A DNA stretch of 64,000 nt. Origin: an uncultured Thioclava sp. (GTDB lineage Bacteria > Pseudomonadota > Alphaproteobacteria > Rhodobacterales > Rhodobacteraceae). The stretch is taken from contig NZ_CAJYBT010000004.1 of NCBI RefSeq assembly GCF_913064665.1, forward strand, positions 1 to 64,000. Direction: 5' to 3'. Shown piece by piece: positions 63,805 to 64,000 of this stretch (position 1 is the first letter of the stretch; the number at the start of each line of letters is the position of its first letter). The notes beneath the pieces are model-generated. The model saw nothing but the letters and a program-made list of their open reading frames with translations. It did not search any database and was not told the origin of the DNA. The translations under genes and the position numbers were made by a program.

Positions 63805-64000
63805 ATGAGCGATATCAACACCGTAAACCCCGCCCGTCACACCCTGCTGGAGGACACCCAAGGCCTGCTTAGCGGCACGGTTCTTGTGTCGCTTTCGGTG
63901 GTTTTTCTGCATGGCGCGGGGCTGTTTACAGGGCAGATCGCTGGGCTGTCGCTGGTGATCAGCTATCTGTCGGGCTGGAGCTTTGGCGCTGTGTTCTTCC
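63805..64000 (+). CDS. YitT-family membrane protein, 5' part (runs off the right edge)
   Basis: Sixty-five residues visible, starting MSDINTVNPARHTLLEDTQG. Two hydrophobic segments are present: LSGTVLVSLSVVFLHGAGLF and GQIAGLSLVISYLSGWSFGA, the GLxTGGIAGLSL-like start typical of YitT/DUF161 membrane proteins. Function unknown. The rest lies beyond the window, so the family call is tentative. Confidence 0.65.
   Translation, partial: MSDINTVNPARHTLLEDTQGLLSGTVLVSLSVVFLHGAGLFTGQIAGLSLVISYLSGWSFGAVFF

Overview
The window is a GC-rich, densely packed bacterial chromosome segment that looks like an alphaproteobacterium of the order Rhodobacterales (Rhodobacter/Roseobacter type). The main reasons are the gene order dusB(nifR3)-ntrB-ntrC-ntrY-ntrX, a sec-Mth938-ccm supercluster, a suf operon with YIP1-like membrane proteins led by an IscR-like regulator with one cysteine, and a eukaryotic-like NADP isocitrate dehydrogenase. 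No rRNA, tRNA, CRISPR array, transposase or phage gene was seen. Both edge genes (glgC on the left, a YitT-like gene on the right) run out of the window.

Layout, left to right. 1-5.1 kb: glycogen genes glgP-glgB-glgC on the minus strand, with a divergent GH13 alpha-glucosidase. 7-9.6 kb: pseudouridine catabolism (psuK-psuG) and a DUF502 membrane protein. 9.6-16.8 kb: dusB-ntrBC-ntrYX nitrogen control operon (minus). 17-19.1 kb: ispD-ispF-pgpA-cinA (plus). 19.1-21.3 kb: a large RTX calcium-binding protein. 21.5-22.8 kb: ratA/COQ10-like gene, hpt and a small membrane ORF. 22.8-29.1 kb: yajC-secD-secF-Mth938-ccmA-ccmB-ccmC-ccmD-ccmG (all minus), joining protein export to cytochrome c maturation. 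29.3 kb: mazG.

30.2-44.1 kb is an accessory-looking uptake and catabolism region. It holds an M20 amidohydrolase, a FadR-type GntR regulator, a DUF1028 protein and a peptide-type ABC transporter (plus strand, with a permease-ATPase fusion), then a second complete peptide ABC operon on the minus strand converging on the first. A decayed RbsD/FucU-like gene lies between them. The same palindrome (TTATCATGATAA) occurs in the two intergenic regions that flank the regulator and DUF1028 genes, which suggests a local regulon.

44.2-50.9 kb holds DUF2126/transglutaminase, circularly permuted ATP-grasp/alpha-E and a second transglutaminase, a widely conserved but functionally unassigned peptide-ligation/cleavage set. 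51.1-59.6 kb is the suf operon (iscR, cysteine desulfurase, sufB, hypothetical, YbjQ-like, sufC, sufD, two YIP1-like genes, sufS). 59.9-61.8 kb is a tightly coupled four-gene unit (alpha/beta hydrolase, small protein, membrane protein, HD phosphohydrolase). icd, a small conserved ORF and the start of a YitT-like gene close the window.

The items most worth a second look are the shared operator, the transglutaminase/ATP-grasp cluster without an obvious protease, NtrC and NtrX both lacking the GAFTGA loop, the single-cysteine IscR, a hairpin-forming repeat lying inside two operons, and the three-part RTX protein.
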